From assembly GCA_015064295.1 (NCBI GenBank), contig SVSM01000012.1, forward strand, positions 1 through 45,753: a DNA stretch of 45,753 bases, written 5' to 3'. This DNA comes from Oscillospiraceae bacterium. Its GTDB lineage: Bacteria > Bacillota > Clostridia > Oscillospirales > CAG-272. The notes beneath the pieces were generated by a model, which saw nothing but the letters and a program-made list of their open reading frames with translations, was not told where the DNA came from and searched no databases. This document shows, in pieces, positions 14,390 to 21,134 of the stretch. Position 1 is the stretch's first letter. Each line of letters opens with the position of its first letter. Made by a program: the position numbers and the translations under genes.

Positions 14390-15061
14390 ATGAAACGATT
14401 TCTTCCGCTTTTTTCAAAAACGAAGCTATTTTCGGGACTGACTGACGAGGAGGTTCGCGGAATGCTGGACTGTCTTTCGGTGAGTGGCAGGCGCTACGAC
14501 CGCGGCGAGTATCTGCTTCATGCGGGGGAATCCCCTCGGGCGATTGGCCTTGTCCTGTCGGGAGAGGTGCATCTGACGCGGGAGGATTTCTGGGGGAACC
14601 ATGACATTCTGACGGTCGTGCGGGAGGGGGCAACCTTTGCCGAGGCGGCGGCGCTGGTGGGAGACCGCGTGCTGTTATTTGACGCGGTGGCCGCCGAGCC
14701 CACCGAGGCCGTTTTCTTTCCCGTCAACCGTCTTCTTCGCATCTGCTCGGATAGCGTCGGCTGCCAGGGGATTGTGATCGAAAATCTTTTGGAGATCGTG
14801 GCGGAGCGGAATCTTCTCTACGAGCGCAAATGCAGCCATCTCTCCCGCCGTACCACGAGAGAAAAACTGCTCTCCTTTCTGTCCGAGCAGTCGGCAGAGC
14901 AGAACCGCGATACCTTTACCATATCCTTTAACCGCCAGGAGCTGGCAGACTATTTGTCGGTAGACCGCAGTGCCATGTCTGCCGAGCTGAGCCGTATGCA
15001 GGCAGACGGTCTTCTCCGTTATGAAAGAAGCCGTTTTCAATTGCTGAAAACGAGTGAATAA
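14390..15061 (+). CDS. Crp/Fnr-family transcriptional regulator
   Basis: This 223-residue protein has an N-terminal cyclic-nucleotide-binding-like beta barrel (residues of about 10-125, with YLLHAGESPRAIGLVLSGEV) and a C-terminal Crp-type winged helix containing RQELADYLSVDRSAMSAELS. The two halves give the family with confidence. The ligand is unknown: the cyclic-AMP phosphate-binding signature is not obvious, and the N-terminal cysteine cluster of Fnr is absent. The ATG at 14390 follows AAAGGAAAG (14377-14385). Divergence from trxA and the FTR-like gene suggests a redox or oxidative-stress role, and the palindromes between them may be its own sites. Confidence 0.9.
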   Translation: MKRFLPLFSKTKLFSGLTDEEVRGMLDCLSVSGRRYDRGEYLLHAGESPRAIGLVLSGEVHLTREDFWGNHDILTVVREGATFAEAAALVGDRVLLFDAVAAEPTEAVFFPVNRLLRICSDSVGCQGIVIENLLEIVAERNLLYERKCSHLSRRTTREKLLSFLSEQSAEQNRDTFTISFNRQELADYLSVDRSAMSAELSRMQADGLLRYERSRFQLLKTSE

Positions 15062-15072
15062 CTCCAAAAACA

Positions 15073-15108
15073 GGGAGAGGCGTTTCACGCCTCTCCCCGC
15101 ATTTTTTT
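15073..15108 (+). terminator. Terminator between the Crp/Fnr gene and spoIIID (convergent)
   Basis: A perfect 10-bp stem GGGAGAGGCG / CGCCTCTCCC, with a 5-base loop, is followed after three bases by a T-run (15102-15108). The 3' arm overlaps the last codons of spoIIID on the other strand. On the - strand a run of five T also follows, so it may act both ways. Confidence 0.85.
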
Positions 15109-15354
15109 ATACTTCTGTCTGGTTGCCTCACCGCCGCGCAGATGCCGTTCCGACTTGTTCTTGTCAAGAATCGATTTGACGTGGCGGAACATGGCGGGAT
15201 TGATCTTTTCCAGCTTTTCGGTGATATCCTTATGTACGGTGGATTTGCTGATGCTGAACCTTTGTGCGGCACCCCGCACGGTGTCGCCGGTCTCCACGAT
15301 GTAGTCGGCAAGGAGCTCGCATCGCTCCCGTAAGCATCCATCCTCGGGCATCAT
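15085..15354 (-). CDS. spoIIID: Stage III sporulation transcriptional regulator SpoIIID
   Basis: This small DNA-binding protein works in the mother cell during sporulation, adjusting the sigma-E regulon and helping switch on sigma-K. The 89-residue sequence matches Bacillus SpoIIID nearly end to end, including ADYIVETGDTVRGAAQRF, the helix-turn-helix SISKSTVHKDITEKL, and the C-terminal basic RHLRGGEATRQKYKK. Two adjacent ATGs are possible; 15354 is chosen because GGAAGGGA lies about 9 bp upstream, while an extension to 15396 passes through that site. It is the clearest evidence in the window that the organism forms endospores. A sigma-E-like promoter lies upstream. Confidence 0.95.
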   Translation of the reverse strand: MMPEDGCLRERCELLADYIVETGDTVRGAAQRFSISKSTVHKDITEKLEKINPAMFRHVKSILDKNKSERHLRGGEATRQKYKKMRGEA

Positions 15355-15420
15355 ACTGTACCATCCCTTCCGTCGGTGGGCCGAGGGACTCGGCATATCC
15401 GACCTGCAAGCGTTTGATAC

Positions 15421-15449
15421 AGAATATGCAGTGAAAGGGTGCTTTATGA
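15421..15449 (-). promoter_or_regulatory. Candidate sigma-E-type promoter for spoIIID
   Basis: On the - strand TCATAAA (15443-15449) and CATATTCT (15421-15428) are separated by exactly 14 bp. Both hold the core triplets of the sigma-E consensus (ATA in the -35, CATA in the -10), with two mismatches in each box. Known spoIIID genes are sigma-E dependent. The -35 overlaps the end of the lipoprotein gene. Confidence 0.5.
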
Positions 15450-15992
15450 CTGGGCGGTGGTGGTAAAATAGAGGGTCAAGCTATCGCCGTTCTCACCGCG
15501 GATGACGATGCGGTGAGAGCCGGCCTTGGTCTTGCTGCCGACTCGCCAGCTCCAGGCTACCGTGCCGTCGTGGTCGGCGGTCTTGGGCTCCAGCCCCTTT
15601 GCCTGGCTGATGGTGGTGGAATAGTACACCTCGATCTGATAGGTAATGCCCGGTATTCCCCGAATCGACAGGAAGGCGTTGCTGCCTCTCGACACGTTGT
15701 CCGTCAGGGAAAGAACGGTGATGCCCGACGGCGCGTCGGGATCGGACGAATCGGTTTCGGTATCGCTATCCGGCGGTGCGTCGGGATCGGGCGGATCGAT
15801 TTCGGTACCGCCGTCGGGCGGTGCGTCGGAATCGTGATCGTCACGCGAATCGACCTCGCTATCGGTGCCGATGGTGTTCGTGTCACTCACATTGCGATCG
15901 GTCAGAGGAAAGACGTAATCCGGGGTTGCCTCACAGGCGACAAGGAAAATCAACAGCCAAAACAGGACAAAAAGGGGCACAAAACAGCGCAT
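15444..15992 (-). CDS. Secreted lipoprotein with Asp/Pro-rich repeat linker and C-terminal beta domain
   Basis: This 182-residue predicted lipoprotein has an N-terminal hydrophobic segment (residues 4-19) ending in the lipobox LVAC with the lipidated Cys20. A linker rich in Asp, Pro, Ser and Thr (residues 37-90) includes a 15-residue repeat beginning DAPPD. A C-terminal domain of about 95 residues (VSRGSNAFLSIRG, YQIEVYY, GTVAWSWRVGSKTKAG) resembles an Ig-like beta domain common at the ends of Firmicute secreted proteins. The ATG at 15992 is chosen because AAGGAGG lies 5 bp upstream; the frame reaches 16013 but that start would precede the ribosome site. It is 10 bp after the metallophosphoesterase gene. 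Function is unknown. Confidence 0.75.
   Translation of the reverse strand: MRCFVPLFVLFWLLIFLVACEATPDYVFPLTDRNVSDTNTIGTDSEVDSRDDHDSDAPPDGGTEIDPPDPDAPPDSDTETDSSDPDAPSGITVLSLTDNVSRGSNAFLSIRGIPGITYQIEVYYSTTISQAKGLEPKTADHDGTVAWSWRVGSKTKAGSHRIVIRGENGDSLTLYFTTTAQS
15726..15827 (-). repeat. In-frame 45-bp repeat in the lipoprotein linker
   Basis: About 2.3 copies of a 45-bp unit encode residues 56-89: units starting DAPPDGGTE, DAPPDSDTE and DAPS. In-frame length variation here would change only the linker. Confidence 0.7.
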
Positions 15993-16002
15993 AAACGCCT
16001 CC

Positions 16003-16845
16003 TTATGGGTCATTTTTGGGCACTAACGTGATGACGACCAGCTCGGGACGGTTAAAGATACGCGGTCGAACGTATTTGGACAGGCCGCGGCTGACGATCA
16101 TGGTTTGGCCTTCGCGGAGGGTGTAACGCCCTCCCGCATATTTGGGGAAGAGTCCCTGGTGCGGAGCGTAAAGTCCGTTGATGACCTTCGGCAGGATCAC
16201 CTGGCCGCCGTGGGCGTGACCGGCTACGATGAGATCGAAGTCGGTTTCGGCATAATAATCCACGATCTCGGGGCGGTGCGTCAGCAGCAGAGCGAAGCGA
16301 TCTGCCTGCACGGCAGCGTTACAATCGGCAAGCTGCTCCTCCCAAAAGCGGTGTTTTCGGTCGGGAAAGCCGTAGGGATCGTCCACGCCGCAAACGGTAA
16401 GGCTGCCGCCCTTGGTGACGAAGGTTGCGCTCTCTCCCTCCAGCAGCGTCAGCCCGTGGGAGGCAAAGATCTGACGAAGCTTCTCCGCATATCCGGTATA
16501 GAATTCGTGATTTCCTGTCACGTAGAAGCAGGGATAGCTGGCACCGACTGCCCTGGTGTAGGCAAAGGCGTTGTCGTTTGGTACACGGTTGTCGGCAATA
16601 TCCCCTGTCAGGAGAATGGCGTCGGGGGCGATGGCGTTGGTCAGCTCGATCAGCTTGCGTTGCTCCTTGCCGTAGGCCGAGCTATGAAGGTCGGAGACGT
16701 GAAGAAGTCTGACGGGCTTTTTGACCTTTTCGGTGGAAATGACGTAAGACGTGACCTTCGGCTTTTCCGACACCGCGGCGGCGGCCAACGCCGCCAGTGT
16801 CGCCGCGCCGCCTGTGATGAGGGCGGCCTTTGTTAATTTGTTCAT
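16003..16845 (-). CDS. Metallophosphoesterase, YkuE-like, membrane-anchored
   Basis: This 280-residue calcineurin-like phosphoesterase has the full set of metal-site motifs: VSDLHSS (Asp52, His54), GDIAD, GNHE, THRPE and GHAHGGQ. Residues 7-25 form an Ala-rich hydrophobic stretch, either an uncleaved anchor or a signal peptide, so the domain probably faces the outside. Members of the YkuE group act at the cell surface, some on lipid-linked substrates, but the substrate here is not known. Its start overlaps the ybaK-like stop by 4 bp (ATGA), and a lipoprotein gene follows after 10 bp, forming a three-gene operon. Confidence 0.87.
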   Translation of the reverse strand: MNKLTKAALITGGAATLAALAAAAVSEKPKVTSYVISTEKVKKPVRLLHVSDLHSSAYGKEQRKLIELTNAIAPDAILLTGDIADNRVPNDNAFAYTRAVGASYPCFYVTGNHEFYTGYAEKLRQIFASHGLTLLEGESATFVTKGGSLTVCGVDDPYGFPDRKHRFWEEQLADCNAAVQADRFALLLTHRPEIVDYYAETDFDLIVAGHAHGGQVILPKVINGLYAPHQGLFPKYAGGRYTLREGQTMIVSRGLSKYVRPRIFNRPELVVITLVPKNDP

Positions 16846-17321
16846 GCTTCCTCCGATAGCTTGCAGACGTCCACCCAGCCAAGGGCTCGGGAGGCCGTCT
16901 CCAGCTCGTCCATGGTCATGGGGACGGCGCTGTTGCTGCTGCCTGCGGCAGGGTAGACCACCGAAAAGCGGCGCAGGGACTCGTCAAGCCACACCGAAAT
17001 ACCTTCCTTGATGCCGAAGGGACAGACACCGCCGGGGGCGTGTCCCACCGCCTCCTCCACCATGTCGTAGGGCATCATCTTGGGCTTGGTGCCGAAGCGA
17101 TCCTTGAATTTGCGGTTATCCAGCTTGGCATCGCCCGCAGCCAACACCAGGTAGGTGCCGTCGGGTTGTCCCAGAAGAATGGACTTGGCGATGTGAGCGG
17201 GCTCGCACCCCAGGGCCTTGGCGGCAAGCTCCACGGTGGCTGAGGATACCGAAAATTCCAGCACCTTATCCGCCATACCGTAGGCTGCCAGGTGCGCTTT
17301 TGCTTTTTCAATGGACATCAT
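16842..17321 (-). CDS. YbaK/EbsC-type aminoacyl-tRNA deacylase
   Basis: This 159-residue single-domain member of the YbaK/ProX editing family hydrolyses misacylated tRNA (for example Cys- or Ala-tRNA-Pro). Characteristic stretches are AKSILLGQPDGTYLVLAAGDAKLD, with the invariant Lys of the family, and GHAPGGVCPFGI, with the Gly-x-x-Pro loop of the active site. Which tRNA it edits cannot be deduced. AGGA lies 5 bp before the ATG at 17321, and a second ATG follows immediately. It leads the operon with the metallophosphoesterase. Confidence 0.85.
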   Translation of the reverse strand: MMSIEKAKAHLAAYGMADKVLEFSVSSATVELAAKALGCEPAHIAKSILLGQPDGTYLVLAAGDAKLDNRKFKDRFGTKPKMMPYDMVEEAVGHAPGGVCPFGIKEGISVWLDESLRRFSVVYPAAGSSNSAVPMTMDELETASRALGWVDVCKLSEEA

Positions 17322-17372
17322 GTGTTTCCTTTTCTGATTCAAGTGTTTGGGGGCGTTGCTCCAAGCCCCACC

Positions 17373-17408
17373 GAAAGCGTTTTGGGAAAAAGTTTTCCCC
17401 GCGCTTTC
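17373..17408. repeat. Nested inverted repeat downstream of pepT
   Basis: Outer arms GAAAGCG / CGCTTTC enclose inner arms GGGAAAA / TTTTCCC. It lies in the pepT-ybaK gap and may end pepT transcription on the - strand, although no clear T-run follows. A smaller GGGGC / GCCCC hairpin (17350-17369) is next to it. Confidence 0.45.
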
Positions 17409-17417
17409 CCGCGTCTC

Positions 17418-18629
17418 TTAACAATAGCGCTTTACCATTTCCAGCAGGATCTCGACCACGGCGTCCATGGCCTCGGCGGTAATATGCTCATAGGGACCGT
17501 GGAAGGCGTAGCCGCCGGTGCCGAGGTTCGGGCAGGGAAGGCCCATAAAGCTGAGGCGGGCACCGTCGGTACCGCCCCGAATGGGCACCACGAAGGGCTT
17601 AACACCGACCGCCTCGGTGGCGGCGATTGCGGTATCGAGGATATGCTGATGGGGCAGGACCATCTCGGCCATATTGCGGTACTGCTCCTTGATGGTCAGG
17701 GACACGGTACCCTCGCCGTACTTTTCGTTGAGGATCGCGGCGATATGCTTCATGGTCTGCTCACGGCAGGCAAAGGAAGCGGCGTCGTGGTCGCGAATGA
17801 TATAGGATAGCTTTGCCTCCGAAACGTCACCCGTCATGTCAGTCAGGTGGAAGAACCCCTCGTAGCCGTCGGTATGGCGGGGAATGTCGGCGGCAGGAAG
17901 CATGGCGTTGAATTCCATAGCCACCAGGGCCGCGTTGATCATGGTATCCTTAGAGGAGCCGGGATGCACCGAAAAGCCCTTAACGGCAACCGTGGCACTT
18001 GAGGCGTTGAAATTTTCGTATTCCACGCCGCCCTCGGCGCCGCCGTCCACGGTATAGCCGAAATCGGCACCGAAGCGGGGGACGTCAAAGTGATCGGCAC
18101 CCTCGCCGATCTCCTCGTCGGGAGTGAACGCGACGCAGATCTTCCCGTGGGGAAGACGGTCGGCTATCAGACGCTCGACCATGGTCATGATCTCGGCGAT
18201 TCCCGCCTTATCATCGGCGCCTAAAAGGGTAGAGCCGTCGGCCGTGATCAGCGTTTTTCCTTTGAGGGTGGGCAGGTGAGGGAAGTCGGAGACACGGAGG
18301 GTGATCCCGTTTCCTAAAGCGAGGTCGCCGCCGTCGTATTGCTCGGTGACGACGGGCTTTACCTGTTCTGCCGGATACTCGGGCGAGGTGTCCATGTGGG
18401 CAATAAAGCCGACGGCGGGCGCATTTTCACAGCCTGCAGTGGCATTCAGTACGGCGTAAACGTAGCCGTTTTCCTCCATTTCGGCGGAATCGACGCCGAG
18501 GGCTAGAAGCTCGTCCACAAGGGCGGCCCCCAGGGTGAGCTGACCGGGGGTGCTGGGCGTTTTTCCGGTGGTCTCGTCGCTTTTGGTGCCAAAGGTAACG
18601 TAGTGAAGAAGGCGTTGATAAGCTTGCAT
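17418..18629 (-). CDS. pepT: Peptidase T (tripeptide aminopeptidase)
   Basis: This 403-residue zinc aminopeptidase of the M20 family releases the N-terminal residue of tripeptides in the cytoplasm. The metal and catalytic motifs are in order: GFIAHMDTSPE, LLGADDKAGIAEIM, FTPDEEIGEGADHFD, YTVDGGAEGG, and PIRGGTDGARLS near the C-terminus; NLGTGGYAFHGPYE carries the last metal-binding His. Length matches PepT (about 405-410). The ATG at 18629 has AAAGGGA upstream; the frame's further extension has no ribosome site. It is divergent from thiN, with an inverted repeat inside its promoter spacer. Confidence 0.95.
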   Translation of the reverse strand: MQAYQRLLHYVTFGTKSDETTGKTPSTPGQLTLGAALVDELLALGVDSAEMEENGYVYAVLNATAGCENAPAVGFIAHMDTSPEYPAEQVKPVVTEQYDGGDLALGNGITLRVSDFPHLPTLKGKTLITADGSTLLGADDKAGIAEIMTMVERLIADRLPHGKICVAFTPDEEIGEGADHFDVPRFGADFGYTVDGGAEGGVEYENFNASSATVAVKGFSVHPGSSKDTMINAALVAMEFNAMLPAADIPRHTDGYEGFFHLTDMTGDVSEAKLSYIIRDHDAASFACREQTMKHIAAILNEKYGEGTVSLTIKEQYRNMAEMVLPHQHILDTAIAATEAVGVKPFVVPIRGGTDGARLSFMGLPCPNLGTGGYAFHGPYEHITAEAMDAVVEILLEMVKRYC

Positions 18630-18660
18630 GGGGATGCTCCCTTTCGTTTTCTTTGGTATT

Positions 18661-18689
18661 ATCATATCACATTTCTTGTGATATAGCAA
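18661..18689 (-). promoter_or_regulatory. pepT promoter with inverted repeat in the spacer
   Basis: On the - strand TTGCTA (18684-18689) and TATGAT (18661-18666) lie 17 bp apart. The spacer is almost wholly occupied by ATATCACA-N5-TGTGATAT (18664-18684), a perfect 8-bp inverted repeat that looks like an operator. The regulator is not identified. Confidence 0.7.
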
Positions 18690-18717
18690 GATTTATTTCC
18701 CGGGAAACCTTTTTATC

Positions 18718-18746
18718 TTGCTATCTTGCCCCAAGCGTGCTATAAT
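18718..18746 (+). promoter_or_regulatory. thiN promoter
   Basis: TTGCTA (18718-18723) and TATAAT (18741-18746) are separated by 17 bp. The expected start site leaves only about 25 bases before the ATG, so there is no room for a TPP riboswitch. Confidence 0.8.
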
Positions 18747-18778
18747 AAGAGTATGATCGAACGGAAAGGACTCGGAAT

Positions 18779-19405
18779 ATGGATCCGATATGCTGTATTA
18801 TAGGGGCGGGGCCATCCTCTGCCTACGTGACGGAGGGAGCCTTCGTCATCGCCGCCGACGGTGGCCTTGACAAGCTGAACGCCCTTCATATTACCCCCGA
18901 TCTCATTCTCGGAGATTTTGATTCTCTCGGAGACCGTCCCATGGGGGAAAACGTCCTGACCTTTCCCGTGGAAAAGGACGATACCGACACCATGCTGGCC
19001 ATCAAGGAGGCCGTGAAACGAGGATATAAAACCTTGTATATCTCGGGCGGTGTCGGCGGTCGCCTTGACCACACCATCGCCAATATCCAGTCCCTTTGGT
19101 TTGCCGATCGTCTGGGGGTACGTGCCTTTCTTGTGGGACAGGGCCAGACGTTGACGGTCTTGACCGATGGAGAGGCATGCTTTTCTGCCGATTGCAGGGG
19201 CAAGATCTCCCTGTTCTCCATGGGAGATCGTGCTGACGGAGTCACGGTGAAGGGGTTAAAATATGAAACGGAGGGCATCACCCTGTCCGGTAGCTTTCCT
19301 CTCGGCGTGAGTAATGAATTTACGGAACGGGCAGCTCAGGTCAAGGTGGAAAAGGGGACGCTTCTTCTTATTTGGGAAGGGCTGCCCTGTGATTGGATGA
19401 CATAA
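18779..19405 (+). CDS. thiN: Thiamine pyrophosphokinase
   Basis: This 208-residue protein converts thiamine to thiamine pyrophosphate using ATP. Family motifs are IAADGGLDKLN, LILGDFDSLGD, EKDDTDTMLAI and SGGVGGRLDHTIANIQ, and the C-terminal thiamine-binding domain has the GVSNEF motif. The ATG at 18779 follows GAAAGGA (18764-18770). It is a lone gene with its own promoter and a terminator shared with the convergent metal transporter operon. In many Firmicutes it neighbours rpe, rsgA or spoVM; here it does not. Confidence 0.94.
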   Translation: MDPICCIIGAGPSSAYVTEGAFVIAADGGLDKLNALHITPDLILGDFDSLGDRPMGENVLTFPVEKDDTDTMLAIKEAVKRGYKTLYISGGVGGRLDHTIANIQSLWFADRLGVRAFLVGQGQTLTVLTDGEACFSADCRGKISLFSMGDRADGVTVKGLKYETEGITLSGSFPLGVSNEFTERAAQVKVEKGTLLLIWEGLPCDWMT

Positions 19406-19410
19406 CGAAG

Positions 19411-19444
19411 CGATCCGCCGTCGGGTATGACGGCGGATCGCTTT
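19411..19444. terminator. Terminator between thiN and znuB-like gene (convergent)
   Basis: A perfect 12-bp stem CGATCCGCCGTC / GACGGCGGATCG with a 6-base loop is followed by CTTTT on the + strand. It is placed between two converging genes, so it could serve both. Confidence 0.8.
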
Positions 19445-19452
19445 TGTTTCTG

Positions 19453-20289
19453 TTATCGACTGCCCCTGCGGCGAAGCCAACCGAAAAGGGCAAAGCCCAT
19501 AAAGAGCAGAATGCTGACGCAGACCACGCTGGCACCGGGAGGCGTGGAGAAGACGCAGGACAGGATAAGCCCCGTAACAAAGCTGATGAGGGGGAGAACG
19601 GCGGAGCAGATCACCACGCCGCGGAAGGATTTCATCACCCGCATGGCGGTGAGGGGCGGAAACACGATCAGTGCCGAGATCAGTAGCGTTCCCATGAATC
19701 GCATCCCCAGCACGATGGTGAGGGCGGTGAGGATGGCAAACACCGAATCGTAGAGCCCGATCCTCATGCCCGTGGCCTTGGCAAAGCCATGATCGAAGGT
19801 GACGGAGAAGATGCGGTGAAAGAGCAGGATATAGGCAGGAATCACCAGCGCCGCCAGGCCTACGCTGAGCCACACGTCGCTCTTGGTCAAGGTCAGAATG
19901 CTGCCGAAGAGGTAGTTATCGATATCGATGTTCATGCCGGTGGAGAGACTGACCGCAAGATAGCCGACGGCGAGGGCACCGGTAGAAATCATAGCGGTGA
20001 GGGCGTCGCCCTTTAATTTGCCCTTTTCGCTCAGCCGCAACAGCAGGAAGGCCGACAGGATGACCACCGGCACGGCCACCTTCATGGGAGCCAGCGACAA
20101 CGCGGTGGCCACGGCCAAGCTGCCGAAGGCAACGTGAGAGAGACCGTCACCGATCATAGAGTAGCGCTTTAGTACCAAACTGACACCGAGGAGTGCTGCG
20201 CAGAGCGACACCAGAACGCCGGTAATCAAGGCGTAGACCATAAAGGAGAGGGAAAACATCTGGCCGAGGGAGGATAAGAGGGCAGTCAT
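19453..20289 (-). CDS. Metal ABC transporter permease (ABC-3 family, ZnuB-like)
   Basis: This 278-residue, highly hydrophobic permease of the ABC-3 family for Zn2+/Mn2+/Fe2+ uptake has about eight membrane segments. The family stretch SLVLKRYSMIGDGLSHVAFG near residue 40, which couples to the ATPase, is clear, as are LGMRFMGTLLISALIVFPP and related helices. It overlaps the ATPase gene by 4 bp (ATGA). A substrate-binding ZnuA/MntC-type protein is not encoded in the operon or elsewhere in the window. The Fur-family box upstream fits zinc or iron; zinc is favoured from family resemblance only. Confidence 0.88.
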   Translation of the reverse strand: MTALLSSLGQMFSLSFMVYALITGVLVSLCAALLGVSLVLKRYSMIGDGLSHVAFGSLAVATALSLAPMKVAVPVVILSAFLLLRLSEKGKLKGDALTAMISTGALAVGYLAVSLSTGMNIDIDNYLFGSILTLTKSDVWLSVGLAALVIPAYILLFHRIFSVTFDHGFAKATGMRIGLYDSVFAILTALTIVLGMRFMGTLLISALIVFPPLTAMRVMKSFRGVVICSAVLPLISFVTGLILSCVFSTPPGASVVCVSILLFMGFALFGWLRRRGSR

Positions 20290-20987
20290 GCGGGCTCACC
20301 TCCCTTGAGCAGAGCCGGGATCCTTTCGGCAAATTCTTCGGGGGTACAAAGGGTGTAGCCGTCGTGGCGGAGCCATAGGACGCGGGTGGCGCACCGCAGG
20401 GAGGAGAGCAGGTCGTGGGAGACCATGATGACGGTCATTCCCTCCTGCTTGAGCTTTTGAACGATTCCGTAAAACTCGGCGGCGGCAACGGGATCAAGCC
20501 CTGCCACCGGCTCGTCCAGCAGGATAAGCTGCTTAGCGGCACAGAGGGCACGGGCCAAAAGGACTCGCTGCTGTTGACCGCCCGAAAGCTCGGCAAAGCT
20601 CCGCTTTTTCAGATCCGAAATGTTCAGCCGCTCCATTTGTGCCTCGGCGGCGATCTTGTCGGCCTTGGAATAGAAGGCAAAGAGGCCGTGGCCGTTCAGC
20701 CGTCCCGACAGTACCACCTCCCAGACAGAGGCAGGGAAGTCCTTTTGCGTTTCGTTTCTTTGCGGCAGATAGCCGATGGCGGTGCTCGTCAGACCTTCGG
20801 AAAAGACGATCGCGCCCTTCGAAGGTGCTTTCAGGCCCAACAGGGCCTTGACCAGTGTGCTCTTTCCCGTTCCGTTTTCCCCTACGATACAAAGGCAGTC
20901 TCCTGCCTCCACCGAAAAGGAGAGATCATTCAGGACCGGACGGCTGTCGTAGGATAAGGTCAGGTTGTCGCAGTGGATCAGTGACAT
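20286..20987 (-). CDS. Metal ABC transporter ATP-binding protein (ZnuC-like)
   Basis: This 233-residue ABC ATPase has Walker A GENGTGKST, Q-loop LPQRNE, signature LSGGQQQRV, Walker B LILLDEP and switch His in VSHD. The closest family is the Zn/Mn uptake group that pairs with ABC-3 permeases. It is first in a two-gene operon, with GAGGAAG before the ATG at 20987. The promoter is overlapped by a Fur/Zur-type box, so expression should rise when the metal is scarce. Confidence 0.9.
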   Translation of the reverse strand: MSLIHCDNLTLSYDSRPVLNDLSFSVEAGDCLCIVGENGTGKSTLVKALLGLKAPSKGAIVFSEGLTSTAIGYLPQRNETQKDFPASVWEVVLSGRLNGHGLFAFYSKADKIAAEAQMERLNISDLKKRSFAELSGGQQQRVLLARALCAAKQLILLDEPVAGLDPVAAAEFYGIVQKLKQEGMTVIMVSHDLLSSLRCATRVLWLRHDGYTLCTPEEFAERIPALLKGGEPA

Positions 20988-20999
20988 AGCTTCCTCGCA

Positions 21000-21053
21000 A
21001 TTTGAAAATGATTCTCAATTTCAAATTATAGCAGAAAAAAAGGAAAGTTGCAA
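21000..21053 (-). promoter_or_regulatory. Promoter with Fur-family operator upstream of the metal ABC transporter
   Basis: On the - strand TTGCAA (21048-21053) and TATAAT (21025-21030) lie 17 bp apart. A near-perfect 27-bp palindrome (21000-21026, one mismatch between arms) overlaps the -10 and start site. Its core TGAAAATGATTCTCA (21003-21017) agrees with the Fur-family 7-1-7 consensus TGATAATNATTATCA at 12 of 14 informative positions. Confidence 0.85.
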
Positions 21054-21095
21054 GGGCTCCGACAAAAAAAGACGGGAATTCCGTTGTAAAATAAG

Positions 21096-21126
21096 AAAAA
21101 CGGCCTCCGAAATTCGTTTCGGAGGC
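21096..21126 (-). terminator. Terminator of the trkA-trkH operon
   Basis: A perfect 10-bp stem GCCTCCGAAA / TTTCGGAGGC with a 4-base loop, read on the - strand, is followed by a run of five T after two bases. Confidence 0.85.
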
Positions 21127-21134
21127 TGTTCATG

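Noticed and set aside
14274-14633. Upstream extension of thioredoxin to 14633
   Set aside because: It would run through the divergent promoter region and the Crp/Fnr gene; the thioredoxin fold is complete from 14273.
18747-18778. TPP riboswitch before thiN
   Set aside because: The leader is only about 25 bases long and no riboswitch core is present.
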